The notes: a model not told the origin generated them from the letters alone. A stretch of 64,000 nt of DNA from DATAGF01 sp963835685 (GCA_963835685.1 CAWIGI010000004.1:124001-188000); one strand, 5' to 3'; positions 34,544 through 43,102 are shown, counted from the first letter of the stretch. Numbers and translations: made by a program.

Positions 34544-35404
34544 TCAGCCCCTCGGACGGCGCGCCCCGCCGTCAGGCGGAGCCGGGAGAGGGGCGTTTGG
34601 CCTCGGCTCCGGTCCCTGCCCCTCGCGGAACCGCCGCCAGTCGGGCGGCCGCTTCTCCTGGAAGGCGGCGATCCCCTCCTGCGGCTCGGGCCCGTGGACG
34701 TGGTTCAGCGCCATCAGCTCCATCCCGTGGTTCGTGGAGGAGTAGAGCGCGTCGGTGCGGGCGTTGAGGGCGGTCTTCGCCAGCCGCAGGCCCTGGGGCG
34801 AGCGGCGCAGGATCTCCTCGCACCAGCGGTCGACCTCGGCGTCGAGCTCCTCGTCGGGGACGACCGCGTTCACCAGGCCCATCCGCAGGGCCTCGTCGGC
34901 GCTGTACTGGCGGGTCACGAACAGCACCTCGCGCGCCTTCTTCTCGCCGACGACGGCGGGGAGGAGCTGGGAACCCCACCACAGCGGCGCGTTGCCGATC
35001 CTGGGGCCGGCCTGGCCGAACCGGCCCGACGCGCCCGAGAGCGTGAGGTCCGAGATCATGTTCAGCTCGTTCCCCCCGCCGATGCAGTAGCCGCGCACCC
35101 GGCAGAGGATGGGCTTGCCGTTGTCGCGCATCGCGGTCGCCAGGCGCGGCGCCAGGATGTGGCCGGCGCGCTTCTCGGCCATCGTGCGGGTGGGCTCGCG
35201 CACGTCGCCGCCCACGCAGAAGGCCCGGTCGCCCGCGCCGGTGAAGACGATCACCCCGACCGCGTCGTCGTCGGCGGCCGCCTCGAAGGCCTCCGTCAGC
35301 TCGGCGAGGGTGCGGCCGCGGAAGGCGTTGAGCCGCTCCGGGCGGTTGATCGTGATGGTCGCCCGGCCGCCGCCGACCGCGTAGAGGATGTCCTCGAACG
35401 CCAC
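34544..35404 (-). CDS. Crotonase family protein, BadI/MenB-like
   Basis: The 286-residue protein begins VAFEDILYAVGGGRATITIN, then RPERLNAFRG, GAGDRAFCVGGDVRE, GYCIGGGNELNMISDLTLSG and GEKKAREVLFVTRQYSADEA. This order and wording closely follow 2-ketocyclohexanecarboxyl-CoA hydrolase (BadI) and naphthoate synthase (MenB) rather than ordinary enoyl-CoA hydratase. BadI opens a cyclic beta-keto acyl-CoA ring. The C-terminal 30 residues are a Pro/Arg-rich extension. The GTG at 35404 lies 10 bases after the nitroreductase stop. A ring-opening role in the operon is inferred. Confidence 0.8.
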   Translation of the reverse strand: MAFEDILYAVGGGRATITINRPERLNAFRGRTLAELTEAFEAAADDDAVGVIVFTGAGDRAFCVGGDVREPTRTMAEKRAGHILAPRLATAMRDNGKPILCRVRGYCIGGGNELNMISDLTLSGASGRFGQAGPRIGNAPLWWGSQLLPAVVGEKKAREVLFVTRQYSADEALRMGLVNAVVPDEELDAEVDRWCEEILRRSPQGLRLAKTALNARTDALYSSTNHGMELMALNHVHGPEPQEGIAAFQEKRPPDWRRFREGQGPEPRPNAPLPAPPDGGARRPRG

Positions 35405-35414
35405 GCGGCGCGCG

Positions 35415-36443
35415 TCAGCCGTCGGCCGGGAGGAACTTGGAGGCGTCGATGCCGTGCTCCTCCATCAGCTTCTGGAACGTCTCGCGCATCTCGTCCGGGT
35501 AGTCGGGGAGCTCCTCGGTGGCGAGGACGTTCTCGGCGTGCTCGCGCAGGCGCGGGCCCAGGTCCCAGTCGTCGTCGTCCAGCAGCCGCCGGATCTCGCG
35601 GGCGGGGAAGTGGAGCAGGCCCGGGTCGCGGCCGTGGCGCTCGGCGATCGCGACGATCTCGTCGAACCGGCCGGGCAGCGGCGCCTGCTCCTGGATGAGG
35701 CCCACCTCGCGCAGGAGCTCGACGGTGGCGGGATCGGACGCGTAGGGCCGCCCGAAGGCGTTGTCGTGGAAGAGGCGCTCGAACCGCAGCCGGGGCCGCT
35801 GGCCGCCCGCGTCGGCGCTCTCGAGCGGGTAGCCGATCGCGTGGCCCCAGGTGAAGCGGTAGTGGGGCGGCAGCCCGAACGCCTTCTCGACGCCGCCGGG
35901 CACCCGCCCGAACGCGATCAGGCAGTTCCCCAGGCCCAGCCCCACGCCGGCGGTGATGGCGTTCGCCACCGCCTGGCCGCTCTCGAAGCGCAGCAGGATC
36001 TCGGTGCGCTCGGTGGGGAAGCTCATGAGCCGCGGGATGGTCTGGGTCATCGAGAACTCGTAGTTCCAGCCGTGGTACTTCGTCGTCCCGCCGGCGAGGC
36101 TGACGGTGGAGATCCCGTTAACCGCCCGCCCGTACCAGGCGTTGAGGTTGGTCAGCCAGAGGATCAGGTGCGAGCACTGGTCGATGATCTGGACGTTGAA
36201 GCCCGAGACGCACTCCTCGAGGTCCTCCCAGACGTCGCACTCGTCCTTGCGGACGACGATCGCCTCGGTGCAGTTGATGTTCCCCTGACAGGACGCGAAG
36301 CGCGCGGCCTGGAGCATCGCCTCGATCTTCCATCGCTCGACGGTCCGGTCGGCGTCGAAGTAGCGGATGCTGCGGCGGTTTCCGAGGGCTCGCAGGACCG
36401 GGACGTCGGGGACCTCGGCGCGTGATGAGGGGGCGTCCGGCAC
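35415..36443 (-). CDS. Nitroreductase-like flavoprotein, long form
   Basis: The 342-residue protein has a nitroreductase core: RALGNRRSIRYFDADRTVER near residue 18, MLQAARFASCQGNINCTEAI near residue 43 and ITAGVGLGLGNCLIAFGRVP near residue 163, with FTWGHAIGYPLESADAGG after it. About 120 residues follow the core, longer than the usual 200-residue nitroreductase, and form a charged helical tail. It should bind FMN; the substrate is unknown. GTG 36443 has GGAGG 7 bases ahead. It is first in an operon with a BadI-like crotonase and a CoA ligase, which suggests dehydrogenation or reduction of a cyclic acid. Confidence 0.78.
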   Translation of the reverse strand: MPDAPSSRAEVPDVPVLRALGNRRSIRYFDADRTVERWKIEAMLQAARFASCQGNINCTEAIVVRKDECDVWEDLEECVSGFNVQIIDQCSHLILWLTNLNAWYGRAVNGISTVSLAGGTTKYHGWNYEFSMTQTIPRLMSFPTERTEILLRFESGQAVANAITAGVGLGLGNCLIAFGRVPGGVEKAFGLPPHYRFTWGHAIGYPLESADAGGQRPRLRFERLFHDNAFGRPYASDPATVELLREVGLIQEQAPLPGRFDEIVAIAERHGRDPGLLHFPAREIRRLLDDDDWDLGPRLREHAENVLATEELPDYPDEMRETFQKLMEEHGIDASKFLPADG

Positions 36444-36587
36444 GAGCTGACCTCCGGTCCGGGAGCGGGTACGCGCAGGGTACCGCCGCGCCGAGCGGCG
36501 CGCGCTCGACCGGCGGGGCGTGATCCATCCCGCCCCCTCGTGCCGTAGTCAGGGCAGAGACCTGGAAGCCGGACAGGAGGGTTCGGG

Positions 36588-37706
36588 ATGAGACGACGCT
36601 CGCTGGGGCGCAGGGCGCTCGCGCTCGGGGCCGTGCTCGCGCTGGCGGCGCCGGCCGCCGCGCAGGCCCGCGACATGTACGTGACCGACACCGGCGGCAA
36701 CCTGCACCGTTTCGACGCCCGCTACCCGGGGGTGCTCCTCGACACGACGCCGATCACGGGCCTCGCCCCGGGCGCGTCGGTCGTCGGCATGGACTTCCGC
36801 CCGAAGACGGGCGATCTCATCGCCGTCGGCAGCAACAGCGTCGTCTACGCGCTCGACCCCGGCTCCGGGGCCGCGAGCCCCATCGGCTCGGGGTTCGTCC
36901 CCGGGCTCACCGGGACCTCGTTCGGCGTCGACGTCAACCCGGTCCCCGACGCGCTGCGCATCACCAGCAACGCGCGCCAGAACTACCGGATCTCGTTCGC
37001 GAGCGGCAACCACGCGGCGGGCAGCCCCGACGGAGCCCTCAACCCCGGCGCGCCGAGCATCGTCGGGAGCGCCTACACCAACTCCGCGCTGACCGCGACG
37101 AACCCCGCCGCCACGACCCTGTTCGGCGTGGACTCGGCCTCGAACCAGCTGTTCGTCCAGAGCCCGCCGAACGCCGGCACGCTCACGGACGGCAAGGCGC
37201 TCGGGGTTGACATCACCGACACCACCGGCTTCGACATCGCCGGCGCCGGCAACATCGGCTACATGGCGACGACGCCCTCGGGCGCCCGCGGCGCCTCGTT
37301 CTACCGGGTTGACATCACCTCCGGGGCGGCGACCAGGATCGGCCCCATCGCGACCGGGAGCCTCGTCAACTCGAAGGGCACCCCGGGGACGACGATCACC
37401 GCCCTCGCGGCACGCCAGGAGGTGCTGGCGCCGAAGGCCAACATCGCGCCGGGCGTCCAGATCGTGAAGACGACCCAGGTGCCGAGGCCCGGCCAGCGCG
37501 CCGCCTACATCGCCCAGGCGATGGACCCCGACGGGGCCATCGCGAAGGTCGAGTGGGACACGGACGACGACGGGCTGTTCGACGACGCCACCACCGGCTC
37601 GCTGCGGATCTCCTTCCCCGCGGGGACGCGCACGATCGCCGTGCGCGCGACCGACGAGCGCGGTGCCCGCACGGTGGCGTTGACCAAGGTCGTCGTCCGG
37701 AGCTAG
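36588..37706 (+). CDS. Secreted DUF4394 protein with PKD-like tail
   Basis: The 372-residue product has a signal peptide (GRRALALGAVLALAAPAAAQ) and a beta-propeller-like DUF4394 domain: GGNLHRFDARYPGVLLDTTP, GMDFRPKTGDLIAVGSNSVV, GTSFGVDVNPVPDALRITSN and YTNSALTATNPAATTLFGVD. The last 90 residues form a PKD-like domain (RAAYIAQAMDPDGAIAKVEW, then DTDDDGLFDD). It is probably cell-surface or extracellular; the function of DUF4394 is unknown. An AGGAGGG site precedes ATG 36588. A long perfect hairpin follows the stop. Confidence 0.85.
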   Translation: MRRRSLGRRALALGAVLALAAPAAAQARDMYVTDTGGNLHRFDARYPGVLLDTTPITGLAPGASVVGMDFRPKTGDLIAVGSNSVVYALDPGSGAASPIGSGFVPGLTGTSFGVDVNPVPDALRITSNARQNYRISFASGNHAAGSPDGALNPGAPSIVGSAYTNSALTATNPAATTLFGVDSASNQLFVQSPPNAGTLTDGKALGVDITDTTGFDIAGAGNIGYMATTPSGARGASFYRVDITSGAATRIGPIATGSLVNSKGTPGTTITALAARQEVLAPKANIAPGVQIVKTTQVPRPGQRAAYIAQAMDPDGAIAKVEWDTDDDGLFDDATTGSLRISFPAGTRTIAVRATDERGARTVALTKVVVRS

Positions 37707-37723
37707 CCGGGCGCGCGCACCCA

Positions 37724-37748
37724 GGGCCCCGGCGGTCCGCCGGGGCCC
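37724..37748 (+). terminator. Perfect GC palindrome after the DUF4394 gene
   Basis: Twelve bases (GGGCCCCGGCGG) are followed by a single T and their exact complement, so a stem of 10 bp with a 5-base loop can form 18 bases past the stop. There is no T tract. It ends 5 bases before the next gene's -10 box and probably insulates the two. Confidence 0.5.
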
Positions 37749-37753
37749 GGCGC

Positions 37754-37759
37754 TACACT
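37754..37759 (+). promoter_or_regulatory. Putative -10 box for leaderless membrane-protein gene
   Basis: TACACT ends 6 bases before GTG 37766. The arrangement is nearly the same as at moaD (TACACTcgtg), supporting both. Confidence 0.5.
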
Positions 37760-37765
37760 CGTGGA

Positions 37766-38134
37766 GTGTCCGATCCGCTGGTGATCGAGGCCCGGCCCGA
37801 GACCCCGACGGGTCGGGCGCGGCAGTGGCTGAGGAGCCGGCGCGTGATGCTGTCCGGCATCCTCGCGCTCGCCGAGGTCGTCGCCTTCCTCGTCTGGCGC
37901 CCGAGCGCCGTGCTGATGGCGGTGCTCGCCGTCGCGCTCCTGGTCGTCTGCGTGGCCGTCGCGACCCGGCTGCAGGCGGGGCTGTTCCGGGACGTCCTGT
38001 GGATCGTGGCGATCGCGCAGGGCATCGTGGTGGTGATCCCGCTCGTGGTGGGGCTCTCCCTGGTGGCGGCGCTCGTCGTCGCCATCGGCCTGATCGTCGC
38101 GCTCGTGGTGGTCGCCGCCCGCTGGCGCGTCTGA
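37766..38134 (+). CDS. Small integral membrane protein
   Basis: A 122-residue protein with a short cytoplasmic N-terminus (SDPLVIEARPETPTGRARQW) and four closely packed hydrophobic segments, VMLSGILALAEVVAFLVW, VLMAVLAVALLVVCVAVA, VLWIVAIAQGIVVVIPLVVG and SLVAALVVAIGLIVALVVVA, ending in ARWRV. No family is recognised. The GTG start is set by the promoter 6 bases upstream. It lies 4-7 bases ahead of the subtilase gene, probably in the same transcript, so it may help export or anchor the protease, though this is a guess. Confidence 0.7.
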   Translation: MSDPLVIEARPETPTGRARQWLRSRRVMLSGILALAEVVAFLVWRPSAVLMAVLAVALLVVCVAVATRLQAGLFRDVLWIVAIAQGIVVVIPLVVGLSLVAALVVAIGLIVALVVVAARWRV

Positions 38135-38141
38135 GGGCGTG

Positions 38142-39473
38142 ATGGGACCGGCGGCACCTCCGCCGCCGCTCGCGGCCGAGGCCGCGGAGCGGCCCGCCCT
38201 CCACGCGGCCGCGGCGGATCCGCTGACCGCCGGCCAGGCGCACCTGCGCCAGATCGCGTGGACGCCCCCGCCGGACCGCGGCGCCCGGCCCCTGGTGGCG
38301 GTGCTCGACACCGGGGTCGACCCCTCGTCGCCGGACCTGGCGGGCGTGGTGCTGAGCGGGGCCGGCCGCTCGTTCGTGCCCGGCAGCCCGGATCCGGGGT
38401 CGGACCCCGAGGGCCACGGCACGCACGTGGCCGGCATCATCGCGGCGTCGTCCGGGAACGGGATCGGCGGCAGCGGCGTCGGTCGCGCCCGGATCCTGCC
38501 GGTGACGGTCGCCGACGCCAAGGGCCGCTCGACCGCCTCGGCGCTCGCGCGCGGGCTCGCGTACGCGTCGGCGCGCGGCGCCCGCGTGATCAACATCTCG
38601 TTCGGCGGGAGCGGGTTCTCGAAGGCCGAGCAGGAGGCGATCGACCGGGCGGCGCTGCGCGGCGCGCTGATCGTCGTCGCCGCGGGGAACTCGGGCGGCG
38701 GGACCGCGCCGGAGTACCCCGGCGCCTACCGTCAGGTCCTGGCCGTCGGCGCGCTCGGCGCGAAGGGCAGGCCCCTGACGGTGTCGGCCCGCGGCCCGCA
38801 GGTGGCGCTGGCCGCGCCGGGCGAGGCGGTCCTGTCGACCGCGCCCGGCCCCTCGCCGGGGCTCGTCGCCCGCACCGGCACCTCGATGGCGGCCGCGGTC
38901 GTCTCGGGGGCGGCGGCGCGGATCCTCGCGGCGCGCCCGCGCCTGTCGGCCCAGCAGGTGCGCAGGATCCTGGAGGACAGCGCCCGCGACGTGCCGCCCG
39001 TGGGCCCGGACCCCGGGAGCGGCGCGGGCGCCGTCGACCTGGCGGCCGCCCTGGCCGCCCCGGCCCCGCCGCGCGGCGACCCCGAGCCCAACGACGACCC
39101 CGTCCTGGCCATGGGGACGCGGCCCCTCCTCGCGGCCGGCGGCCCGGACCGCGGGACCGCCCGCGGGCGCACCGGGTCGTGGAGCGACCCGCGCGACGGG
39201 TACGCGGTCGAGCTCCGGGCCGGCCAGCGGCTCACCGCCCGCCTGCGCGGCCCGGCCGCGGCCGACCTCGACCTGGTGCTCTGGCGCCCGGGGGCGCGCG
39301 GCGGCAGGCGCGGCCGGGCCTACGCCCGCACCTGGCTCGCGTCGGCCTCGCTCGGCCCCTCGGCGGCCGAGTCGATCGACTTCGTCGCCTCGACCGGCGG
39401 CCGCTACACGCTCGAGGTGCAGGGGGTCCGGGCCGCCGCCGACTACACGCTCACAGCCGGGCGGGCCGCCTGA
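38142..39473 (+). CDS. Subtilisin-like serine protease (S8)
   Basis: The catalytic triad is visible: Asp in LVAVLDTGVDPSSPDLAG near residue 52, His in EGHGTHVAGIIAASSG near residue 90 and Ser in ARTGTSMAAAVVSGAAARIL near residue 245, with the oxyanion asparagine in VVAAGNSGGG. A C-terminal beta domain of about 130 residues (DGYAVELRAGQRLTARLRGP to GRYTLEVQGVRAAADYTL) resembles pre-peptidase domains. No hydrophobic signal peptide follows the start (MGPAAPPPPLAAEAAERPAL), which is unusual for a subtilase. GTG 38139 or ATG 38142 are the only starts. Transcription with the membrane protein ahead is likely. Confidence 0.88.
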   Translation: MGPAAPPPPLAAEAAERPALHAAAADPLTAGQAHLRQIAWTPPPDRGARPLVAVLDTGVDPSSPDLAGVVLSGAGRSFVPGSPDPGSDPEGHGTHVAGIIAASSGNGIGGSGVGRARILPVTVADAKGRSTASALARGLAYASARGARVINISFGGSGFSKAEQEAIDRAALRGALIVVAAGNSGGGTAPEYPGAYRQVLAVGALGAKGRPLTVSARGPQVALAAPGEAVLSTAPGPSPGLVARTGTSMAAAVVSGAAARILAARPRLSAQQVRRILEDSARDVPPVGPDPGSGAGAVDLAAALAAPAPPRGDPEPNDDPVLAMGTRPLLAAGGPDRGTARGRTGSWSDPRDGYAVELRAGQRLTARLRGPAAADLDLVLWRPGARGGRRGRAYARTWLASASLGPSAAESIDFVASTGGRYTLEVQGVRAAADYTLTAGRAA

Positions 39474-39513
39474 CCGGGCGGGCCTCCCCCTTCCCGCGCC
39501 GGGCGCGAAGGTC

Positions 39514-39519
39514 CAGAAT
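39514..39519 (+). promoter_or_regulatory. Putative -10 box of the polyphosphate kinase gene
   Basis: CAGAAT ends 9 bases before ATG 39529, leaving a leader of at most two or three bases. Confidence 0.4.
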
Positions 39520-39528
39520 GGGCGCTCC

Positions 39529-41616
39529 ATGACGACGGTACCCGAGGCGCCGGCCGCACGAGAGCTCACCGACCCGGCGCTCTACATCAACCGCGAGCTC
39601 TCGTGGCTCGACTTCAACGCGCGCGTCCTGGCGCTCGCGCGCGACCCGGACGTGCCGCTGCTGGAGCGCTGCAAGTTCCTCGCGATCTTCACGAGCAACC
39701 TGGACGAGTTCTTCATGGTGCGCGTGGCGACCGTCCAGGACGCGCTCGAGGCGGGGCGCCTGCCGTCGACCCCCGACAAGCTCCCCCGCGAGGACGTGCT
39801 CGATCGCATCCGCGACCGCGTCGTGGAGCTGACCGCCGAGCAGAGCCTGATCTGGAACGAGGAGCTGCGCCCCGCCCTCGCCGACGCCGGCATCGAGGTG
39901 ACCGACTACGCCGAGCTGAGCGCCGCCGAGCGCCGGGCGGTTGACGAGCGCTTCGACCGCGAGGTCTACCCGGTCCTGACCCCGCTCGCGGTCGGCCCCG
40001 GGCTTCCGTTCCCCTACATCTCCGGCCTCTCCCTCAACCTCGGCCTGCGCGTGCGCGACCCCGTGAAGGGCGAGACCCGCTTCGCCCGCGTGAAGGTGCC
40101 GCCGGGCCTTCCCCGCCTGATCCCGGTCGATGGCCGCCGCGTGTTCATCGAGGACGTGATCGAGGCGCACGTGGAGCGGCTCTTCCCCGGCATGGAGGTC
40201 GTCGAGACGGCGCGCTTCCGGGTGACGCGCGACGCCGACTTCTCGATCTCGGACGAGTCGGACGACCTCATCGGCGCCGTCGAGGCGCAGCTGCGCCGCC
40301 GCCGCTTCGGCCACGTCGTGCGGCTGGAGGTGGAGGATGCCGCGCCCGACCGGCTCGTTCAGGAGCTGATGGGGGCGCTCGAGGTGAGCGACCGCGAGAC
40401 CTACCGCGTGCGGCCGCCGCTCGACTTCACGATGCTCTGGGGCCTCGCGTCGATGAACCGCCAGGACCTGCGCGACCCCCCGTGGGAGCCGCGCACCCGG
40501 CCGCGCCTGCGGCCCGAGGAGGGCGACCGCATCGACCTGTTCGCCGTGATCCGCGACGGCGACGTTCTCGTGCACCACCCGTACGACGACTTCCACACCA
40601 GCGTGGAGCGGTTCGTCGAGCAGGCGGTCGAGGACCCGAACGTCCTCGCCATCAAGCAGACCGTGTACCGCACGAGCGGCGACGCGCCGATCGTCCCGGC
40701 GCTGATGCGCGCGGCCGAGCAGGGCAAGCAGACCGTCTGCCTGGTCGAGCTGCAGGCGCGCTTCGACGAGGAGCGCAACATCCAGTGGGCCCGGGCCCTC
40801 GAGCGCGCCGGCGTGCACGTCGTCTACGGGATGTCCGGGCTGAAGACGCACGCCAAGGTCGCCCTGGTGGTGCGCCGCGAGGGCGACCGGGTGCGGCGCT
40901 ACGTCCACATCGGCACCGGCAACTACAACCCCTCGACCGCCCGGCTGTACACGGACCTCGGGCTGTTCACCTGCCGCGAGGACCTCGCCGAGGACGTCGC
41001 CGACCTCTTCAACCACCTCACGGGCTTCGCCCGGGCGCCGAGCTACCGCAAGGCGCTCGTGGCGCCGGACGACATCCGCGACGGCGTCATCGCCGAGATC
41101 GAGCGCGCGGTCGCCGCCCACACCCCCGAGTCGCCGTCACGGGTCGTCATGAAGCTGAACTCGCTCATCGACGGACCGGTCATCCGGGCGATCTACCGCG
41201 CCTCCCAGGCCGGCGTGCAGGTTGACCTCATCCTCCGCGGGATCGCGGGCCTGCGCCCCGGCGTGGCGGGCGTCAGCGAGAACGTCCGCGTCATCTCGAT
41301 CGTGGGCCGCTTCCTGGAGCACGCCCGGATCCTCGCGTTCACGGCCGGCGGGGAGACCGCCTACTGGATCGGCTCCGCCGACATGATGGCCCGCAACCTC
41401 GACAACCGCGTCGAGCTCATCGCCCCGGTCGAGGACCCGGCGGCCCAGGCCGAGATCCAGGAGATCCTCGACCTGCAGCTCGCCGATACCGCCCTCGCCT
41501 GGGAGCTCGGCGCCGACGGCACGTGGTCGAAGGTGGAGCCGGAGGAGGGGGCGCCGCCCCTCGACTCCCAGGAGGCGCTGATGGAGCGGGCGACCGGGGT
41601 CGCACGGCTGGCCTGA
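39529..41616 (+). CDS. ppk: Polyphosphate kinase 1
   Basis: The 695-residue protein matches PPK1 in length and order: the N-terminal ELSWLDFNARVLALARDPDV, TSNLDEFFMVRVATVQD, PLAVGPGLPFPYISGLSLNL, the head domain with VLVHHPYDDFHTSVERFVEQ, the phosphorylated histidine region RYVHIGTGNYNPSTARLYTD near residue 465 and the second histidine region SADMMARNLDNRVELIAPVE. It makes polyphosphate from ATP reversibly. No exopolyphosphatase is adjacent. The gene stands alone, with its own -10 box directly before the start. Confidence 0.95.
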   Translation: MTTVPEAPAARELTDPALYINRELSWLDFNARVLALARDPDVPLLERCKFLAIFTSNLDEFFMVRVATVQDALEAGRLPSTPDKLPREDVLDRIRDRVVELTAEQSLIWNEELRPALADAGIEVTDYAELSAAERRAVDERFDREVYPVLTPLAVGPGLPFPYISGLSLNLGLRVRDPVKGETRFARVKVPPGLPRLIPVDGRRVFIEDVIEAHVERLFPGMEVVETARFRVTRDADFSISDESDDLIGAVEAQLRRRRFGHVVRLEVEDAAPDRLVQELMGALEVSDRETYRVRPPLDFTMLWGLASMNRQDLRDPPWEPRTRPRLRPEEGDRIDLFAVIRDGDVLVHHPYDDFHTSVERFVEQAVEDPNVLAIKQTVYRTSGDAPIVPALMRAAEQGKQTVCLVELQARFDEERNIQWARALERAGVHVVYGMSGLKTHAKVALVVRREGDRVRRYVHIGTGNYNPSTARLYTDLGLFTCREDLAEDVADLFNHLTGFARAPSYRKALVAPDDIRDGVIAEIERAVAAHTPESPSRVVMKLNSLIDGPVIRAIYRASQAGVQVDLILRGIAGLRPGVAGVSENVRVISIVGRFLEHARILAFTAGGETAYWIGSADMMARNLDNRVELIAPVEDPAAQAEIQEILDLQLADTALAWELGADGTWSKVEPEEGAPPLDSQEALMERATGVARLA

Positions 41617-41637
41617 CCTCGCCGCGGGGGAGTCCGG

Positions 41638-41643
41638 TATCGT
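41638..41643 (+). promoter_or_regulatory. Putative -10 box for leaderless small gene
   Basis: TATCGT ends exactly 7 bases before GTG 41651. The same hexamer precedes GTG 42784 and GTG 44867. Confidence 0.5.
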
Positions 41644-41650
41644 GGGAGGG

Positions 41651-41941
41651 GTGAGCGAATCCCCCCCGACGCAGGAGTCGGCGGCCGAGCCGGTGCGCGA
41701 GACGCCCACCTGGACGCCGCCGGCGAAGCCGAGCTTCAACTCGCCCGCCGCCGACCTCAACCAGCTCCGCAACGAGGCCAAGCGGATCGCCGAGTCGGCG
41801 CCGGGCCAGGCCGTCCACAAGTCGGTCCTGGACCGCGCCCGGGCGCTGGCCTCGGCCATCGAGCACGACCTCGGCCTGCCCGCCACCCCGGACGGGCTCT
41901 CCTACGCCGACCTCGCGGTCCTGCTCTCCCAGAGCAAGTAG
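41651..41941 (+). CDS. Small helical protein of unknown function
   Basis: A 96-residue protein with a disordered acidic/proline start (SESPPTQESAAEPVRETPTW) and a helical C-terminal half (LNQLRNEAKRIAESAPGQAV, then KSVLDRARALASAIEHDLGL and YADLAVLLSQSK). There is no signal peptide, cysteine or recognised family. The promoter favours GTG 41651; GTG 41642 in the same frame would lie inside the -10 box. It converges on the dehydrogenase gene with 3 bases between stops. Confidence 0.65.
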   Translation: MSESPPTQESAAEPVRETPTWTPPAKPSFNSPAADLNQLRNEAKRIAESAPGQAVHKSVLDRARALASAIEHDLGLPATPDGLSYADLAVLLSQSK

Positions 41942-41944
41942 CCC

Positions 41945-42784
41945 CTACTTCGCCGGGAGGTCCATGAGCAGGCGGGCCACCGCGCCGTAGTCGTCGTCCG
42001 GGGGCACCCGCTCGAAGAGCTCGCGGGCGAGGGCGCCGAACCGGAGCGGCCGCTCGTCGAGGCCCTCCGCGTGCCCCAGGTCCTTGAGCATGTTGCGGGT
42101 CGTGAAGCCGGGCTCGTGATCGCCGGCCAGGACGCGCGGGAAGTGGTTGCGCAGCTGCCACGAGCCGCCCGTGGCCCCCATCACGACCTCGCGGGCGAGG
42201 GCCGGGTCGAGCCCGGCGCGCTGGCCGGCGCCCAGCGCCTCGGCGGTCGCCGCCGCGATCACACCCGCGGCCAGGTTGTTGACCAGCTTCGCGACCAGGC
42301 CCAGGCCGACCGGGCCGCAATGCGTCCGGCGTTCGGGGTCGCCCATCGCGTCGAGCGCCGGCTCGGCGTGGCGGAGCGCCTCGGCGTCGCCGCCGCACAT
42401 GATCGCCAGCGTCCCCGCCGCGGCGCCGGCCGGCCCGCCGCTCACCGGGCAGTCGAGGTAGGCGACGCCGCGGCCGGCGCAGGCGGCGGCCAGCTCGCGG
42501 GCCACCGAGGGGGCGATGGTGCTCATCTCGATCAGCGCGGGGGGCGGCGAGCCGGCTCCGAGCACCCCGGCGACCACCTCGCGCACGTCCTCGGAGTCGG
42601 TGACGCAGGAGCAGGCCAGGTCCGCCCCGTCGGCCGCCTCCGCGACCGAGGAGGCGAGGGTCGCGGGGAGGTCCCGCGCCCGCGAGGGCGAACGGGCGTA
42701 GAGCACCACCTCGTGGCCGGCGGCGGACAGGTTGCGGATCATCCCCGAGCCCATCAGCCCGGCGCCGACGAAGCCGATTCGCAC
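41945..42784 (-). CDS. NAD(P)-dependent 3-hydroxyisobutyrate dehydrogenase family oxidoreductase
   Basis: The 279-residue protein opens VRIGFVGAGLMGSGMIRNLS, a Rossmann GxGxMG loop, then VVLYARSPSRARDLP, the substrate segment YLDCPVSGGPAGAAAGTLAI near residue 115 and the catalytic lysine in LGLVAKLVNNLAAGVIAA near residue 170. Family members oxidise beta-hydroxy acids or reduce small aldehydes such as succinic semialdehyde or tartronate semialdehyde. No pathway partner is adjacent. GTG 42784 lies 6 bases behind TATCGT, so it is probably leaderless. Confidence 0.88.
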   Translation of the reverse strand: MRIGFVGAGLMGSGMIRNLSAAGHEVVLYARSPSRARDLPATLASSVAEAADGADLACSCVTDSEDVREVVAGVLGAGSPPPALIEMSTIAPSVARELAAACAGRGVAYLDCPVSGGPAGAAAGTLAIMCGGDAEALRHAEPALDAMGDPERRTHCGPVGLGLVAKLVNNLAAGVIAAATAEALGAGQRAGLDPALAREVVMGATGGSWQLRNHFPRVLAGDHEPGFTTRNMLKDLGHAEGLDERPLRFGALARELFERVPPDDDYGAVARLLMDLPAK

Positions 42785-42790
42785 CGCGCC

Positions 42791-42796
42791 ACGATA
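42791..42796 (-). promoter_or_regulatory. Putative -10 box for leaderless dehydrogenase gene
   Basis: TATCGT on the minus strand ends 6 bases before GTG 42784. Confidence 0.5.
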
Positions 42797-43102
42797 GCGC
42801 CGAAAGGGGGCGAAAAGCTTGAGGGCCGTCCCGACGCTCGACCTCGTTGCCGTGGGAGCGATGCCCAGGAGGCCCGTGGCGCTGTGCCCGAGCGCCGCGA
42901 GCCTCCGAACTGCCGCGCGGGGGGCAGTCGGACGACCCTCGCACGCAGCATGAAGCACGAGGTCGCAGGAAGCGCCCCCCGCGAGGATGGTCCGTTCCGG
43001 GCCCGAGCCACCCGAAGGGTCAGGTGGTTCCCCCCTCCCGGGGGCCGCTGGGGCCGGGTGCCCGCCTTGCGCACGGTCGAGCTGACCGCTATCCACCGGG
43101 CG
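42797..43102. other. Intergenic stretch without a recognised gene
   Basis: About 305 bases separate the divergent dehydrogenase and YihY genes. I see no tRNA, riboswitch or coding signal. A G-rich/C-rich pair (GCGGGGGGC near 42917 and GCGCCCCCCGC near 42974) could form a long stem, and TATCCA at 43090-43095 lies 7 bases before the YihY ATG. The rest is unassigned. Confidence 0.4.

Noticed and set aside
35388..36425. Plus-strand frame opposite the nitroreductase gene
   Set aside because: It is antisense to a gene with clear motifs and yields a Leu/Val/Arg-rich shadow translation.
38258..39532. Plus-strand frame overlapping the subtilase gene
   Set aside because: It is an alternate frame of the protease gene, with Arg/Pro-rich translation. 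The S8 triad lies in the other frame.
42940..43060. AGGAAGC motif and nearby stems resembling SRP or RNase P RNA
   Set aside because: The full conserved SRP loop (GGAAGGAAGCAGCC) and RNase P core sequences are missing, and no complete fold could be built.
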